A stretch of DNA of 15,486 bases from an uncultured Clostridia bacterium (lineage in GTDB: Bacteria > Bacillota > Clostridia > Christensenellales > Borkfalkiaceae), in assembly GCA_945834965.1 (NCBI GenBank), contig CAMAHZ010000008.1, positions 1 to 15,486 on the forward strand, in the 5' to 3' direction. Positions within the stretch are counted from its first letter, which is position 1, and every line of letters starts with the position of its first letter. This document shows, in pieces, positions 13,905 to 15,486 of this stretch. Both the position numbers and the translations under genes were made by a program. The notes under the pieces are model-generated. The model was not told the origin of the DNA and made no database searches. It worked only from the letters and a program-made list of their open reading frames with translations.

Positions 13905-15278
13905 TTATTTTTTTACTTGAGAAGACTTATCGCTTTTTGCGGCAGGCTTTTTTTCGGCTGTCGTCGGCTTAACGCTCTTTTTCGCCGTCTCGTTTTTATC
14001 GGGCTTTTTCGCGTCAATGGGCTTTGCCTTTTGCGAAGTTTTAAGCTTAATCGTTGCCGTTCCGCTTGCCTTTGCGGGTTTTGCTGTTTTAACCGTTGCC
14101 GCCGTTTTGCCCGTTGCCGCCGTTTTAACAGGCGTAGCAGGTTTTGCAGGGGTGGTTTTAACGGGCGTAGTTGCTTTCGGCTTGTCCGCAAGTTTTTCCG
14201 TCTTTTCTTCCTTATTTTTGGTCGGCGCGGTGGGGGTTGCGCTCTTAGTTACGTTTTCAACCTTAACGTTTACCGCCTTATTCTTTGGCGTAGTATTCGC
14301 CGTATTGCTTGCCGTAACGGTGGGTACGTGTGCGGAAGACGCTGCAACTTCGTCTACAGTTGCGGCGTTCTTTGCAAGTGCCGCAATTTTAGCTTTTTCT
14401 TCCGATTTATGGAAACGCCTGACCAAAAAGTTAGGTATAACGAAGGCGCTTGAACGGTAGTTAAACAAACCGTCTGCAAGCTTACGCATTTTGTCCTTGT
14501 CGGTTATATACTTATTAAACTGGTCGGGCGGCAACGCCTTTATACGCTCGATACAGTTCATAAGGTTGGTTAGCTGTCTCATCTGCAACCTGCAATTATA
14601 CCAGGAATTGCCTATGGTGGTAATCGCAGACAGCGAAGGTATCATTATATTTATTAATGTCGTAACGAACATATCGTTAAAGCTAACCGCAATAAGGATA
14701 ATCAGAATGCAAAAGCCGACCCAAACGGTCAAAAAGAAGGGTTGAATAGATACGTATAGATTGTAGTCGGAATGTGCTTCTTTGCTTATATATTCAAACT
14801 GAGCAACCGCGTCGTCGGGCGCAGGTTCGTTGCCGTAGATATAGTTATAAAACTTTCTGTCGGCTTTACGCACCTTTTTTGCGTATAAGTCTATGTACGT
14901 ATCGGAAATGGGGCGAAGAATCGAGTTGTTTTCCTTGTTATCGAAAACGTAAGCGTCGTATCTGTCACGCAAGACCGTGCCTTCCGTGTGCATACGGTTA
15001 CAGTAAAAACCGAGCGGCATACCTGCAACTAAAATTCCGCCTGAAATAAGGTTTAAATAGGTTGAAATATCCTGTTGGGTCTTTTCCAAATTTTCAAGCG
15101 TGGGGAACATAGTCGGCAGATATCTGTTAAAGATTGCGGCAAGGCATATGCTGAATGAAAGGAAAATCATAATGTACTTAATGACTCTCTCTGCCCTAAA
15201 GCACCTATAGCTCGCTTTAATCAACGTGATTGCCTGAGTATGGTTTTGTCTGTTTGATACCGTAGAATTGCTTTTCAT
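13905..15278 (-). CDS. S-4TM-like putative pore-forming effector with Lys/Ala/Thr/Pro-rich tail
   Basis: The product is 457 residues from the ATG at 15278. Residues 1-290 match the layout I know for S-4TM family effectors: a short N-terminal helix, TM1-TM2 (about 33-50 and 72-92), a soluble insert starting RDRYDAYVF (105-112), TM3-TM4 (about 181-200 and 204-226), a helical tail, and a closing FNYRSSAFVIPNFL (272-285), like the typical F-x-x-R-x-x-A-x-x-x-P-D/N ending. S-4TM proteins were described as SMODS-associated, presumed pore-forming effectors in nucleotide-second-messenger conflict systems. Residues about 293-457 are a disordered, strongly basic tail rich in Lys, Ala, Thr and Pro with short KTAAT/PVKT/PAKP repeats, resembling histone H1 tails and absent from ordinary family members as far as I know. 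No cyclase gene is in the window. A TTG at 15314 is rejected because it is part of the -35 hexamer. Confidence 0.68.
   Translation of the reverse strand: MKSNSTVSNRQNHTQAITLIKASYRCFRAERVIKYIMIFLSFSICLAAIFNRYLPTMFPTLENLEKTQQDISTYLNLISGGILVAGMPLGFYCNRMHTEGTVLRDRYDAYVFDNKENNSILRPISDTYIDLYAKKVRKADRKFYNYIYGNEPAPDDAVAQFEYISKEAHSDYNLYVSIQPFFLTVWVGFCILIILIAVSFNDMFVTTLINIMIPSLSAITTIGNSWYNCRLQMRQLTNLMNCIERIKALPPDQFNKYITDKDKMRKLADGLFNYRSSAFVIPNFLVRRFHKSEEKAKIAALAKNAATVDEVAASSAHVPTVTASNTANTTPKNKAVNVKVENVTKSATPTAPTKNKEEKTEKLADKPKATTPVKTTPAKPATPVKTAATGKTAATVKTAKPAKASGTATIKLKTSQKAKPIDAKKPDKNETAKKSVKPTTAEKKPAAKSDKSSQVKK
14093..14128 (-). repeat. Two 18-bp tandem repeats in the Lys/Ala tail coding region
   Basis: On the plus strand two units start with CCGTTGCCGCCGTTTT, at 14093-14110 and 14111-14128, differing only in the last two bases. 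They encode the KTAAT-type hexapeptide repeats of the basic tail. The tail has probably grown by such in-frame duplication. Confidence 0.8.
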
Positions 15279-15285
15279 ATATTTG

Positions 15286-15314
15286 ATTATATCCGCCTTA
15301 CCCCGCATTGTCAA
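15286..15314 (-). promoter_or_regulatory. Consensus sigma-A promoter giving a leaderless S-4TM-like mRNA
   Basis: On the minus strand, TTGACA (15314-15309) and TATAAT (15291-15286) match consensus at all 12 positions with 17 bases between. The -10 ends only 7 bases before the ATG at 15278, so transcription should start at or one base before the initiation codon. No ribosome binding site precedes that ATG. Confidence 0.82.
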
Positions 15315-15367
15315 GATTTTACAAATTTTTACATTTACGTAAGCCGTATTAAATTGACTAAAATTAA
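15315..15367. other. AT-rich stretch upstream of the S-4TM-like promoter
   Basis: No gene is seen. It has two TTTTACA copies 10 bases apart (15317-15323 and 15327-15333) and a TTACGTAA palindrome (15334-15341) just upstream of the -35. Either could be a regulator site or an UP-like element. Nothing else is recognisable. Confidence 0.4.
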
Positions 15368-15399
15368 TATCCCCCGCCTAAATTACTTAGCAGGGGATA
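15368..15399 (-). terminator. Terminator of the truncated right-edge gene
   Basis: A GC-rich stem (TATCCCC on the minus strand with GGGGGATA, extended to about 10 pairs plus 3 after a bulge) lies 27 bases after the minus-strand stop at 15427 and is followed by TTAATTTT. It isolates the S-4TM-like gene from the gene upstream. Confidence 0.75.
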
Positions 15400-15426
15400 C
15401 GGTAACTATTATTTTATCGGCGCGGT

Positions 15427-15486
15427 TTAGGCGGCGTTATATCCTAACGCTTTAATTCTATCGGGAGTGTCGGGGTGGGTTTGGTA
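15427..15486 (-). CDS. C-terminal end of an unidentified gene, possibly a metallopeptidase
   Basis: Only the last 19 codons and a TAA are in the window. The visible peptide is YQTHPDTPDRIKALGYNAA. A T-H-P followed five residues later by R-I-x-x-L is typical of the C-terminal part of M48-type and related zinc metallopeptidases, so that is the best guess, but so short a piece cannot prove it. A terminator hairpin downstream supports a real gene end here. Confidence 0.5.
   Translation of the reverse strand, partial: YQTHPDTPDRIKALGYNAA

Noticed and set aside
13917..14453. Plus-strand Arg/Cys/Phe-rich frame, superficially like another Cys-rich protein
   Set aside because: It is another shadow of the same repetitive tail in a different frame, with no start signals and no regular Cys spacing.
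14017..14460. Long plus-strand open frame encoding an Ala/Val-rich hydrophobic protein
   Set aside because: It is the antisense shadow of the repetitive Lys/Ala/Thr/Pro tail; it has no ribosome binding site and its composition follows from the complement of AAA/GCN/ACN codons.
15279..15314. TTG start for the S-4TM-like protein, adding 12 residues
   Set aside because: The TTG is the first three bases of a perfect -35 hexamer, so those codons are not transcribed from that promoter.

Overview
The window looks like chromosomal DNA of a spore-forming or spore-derived Bacillota of the Clostridia type. The evidence is a sigma-K-type sigma factor with a hydrophobic pro-sequence, a fatty-acid-binding DegV pair, a high-molecular-weight rubredoxin, strong purine-rich ribosome binding sites and consensus sigma-A promoters with 17-bp spacers. 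Base composition is moderate and codon use is even across the genes. I see no insertion sequence, integrase, phage gene or CRISPR array. A genus cannot be named from sequence alone; an uncultured gut clostridium is a guess.

Layout. Positions 2-340 are the 3' end of a gene for an extremely cysteine-rich repeat protein (27 Cys in 112 visible residues, three identical 45-bp repeats), closed by a strong terminator. A YihY/BrkB-family membrane protein follows (414-1229), and its 3' end overlaps the 3' end of the opposing gene by 63 bp. The next block reads on the minus strand. It holds two tandem DegV paralogues (1167-2042, 2129-2995), RidA (3142-3513) just behind threonine dehydratase IlvA with an ACT domain (3535-4740), a flavin reductase-rubredoxin fusion (4866-5480) and an aldo/keto reductase (5549-6385). 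IlvA and RidA form a functional pair: RidA hydrolyses the reactive enamines that IlvA releases.

A divergent control region with two 19-bp direct repeats (6395-6608) separates the aldo/keto reductase from an unknown acidic three-TM membrane protein (6609-7034). tRNA-Ser(GGA) with its own terminator follows (7119-7209). Then come a heterodimeric ABC exporter with one degenerate and one canonical ATP site (7437-9203, 9203-11107), sigK (11248-11952), and tyrS-yigZ with directly abutting reading frames (12022-13209, 13210-13839). A shared convergent terminator precedes the last complete gene, on the minus strand (13905-15278). This is an S-4TM-like putative pore-forming effector carrying a roughly 165-residue lysine/alanine/threonine/proline tail, with a consensus promoter placed so close to its ATG that the mRNA should be leaderless. 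The window ends in the C-terminus of another minus-strand gene (15427-15486).

Most of the window is housekeeping or general metabolism. The two most unusual objects are the Cys-rich tandem-repeat protein at the left edge and the S-4TM-like effector with its histone-H1-like tail at the right edge. A regulatory theme also recurs on the minus strand: promoters of downstream genes are nested inside the terminator-like hairpins of the preceding genes.
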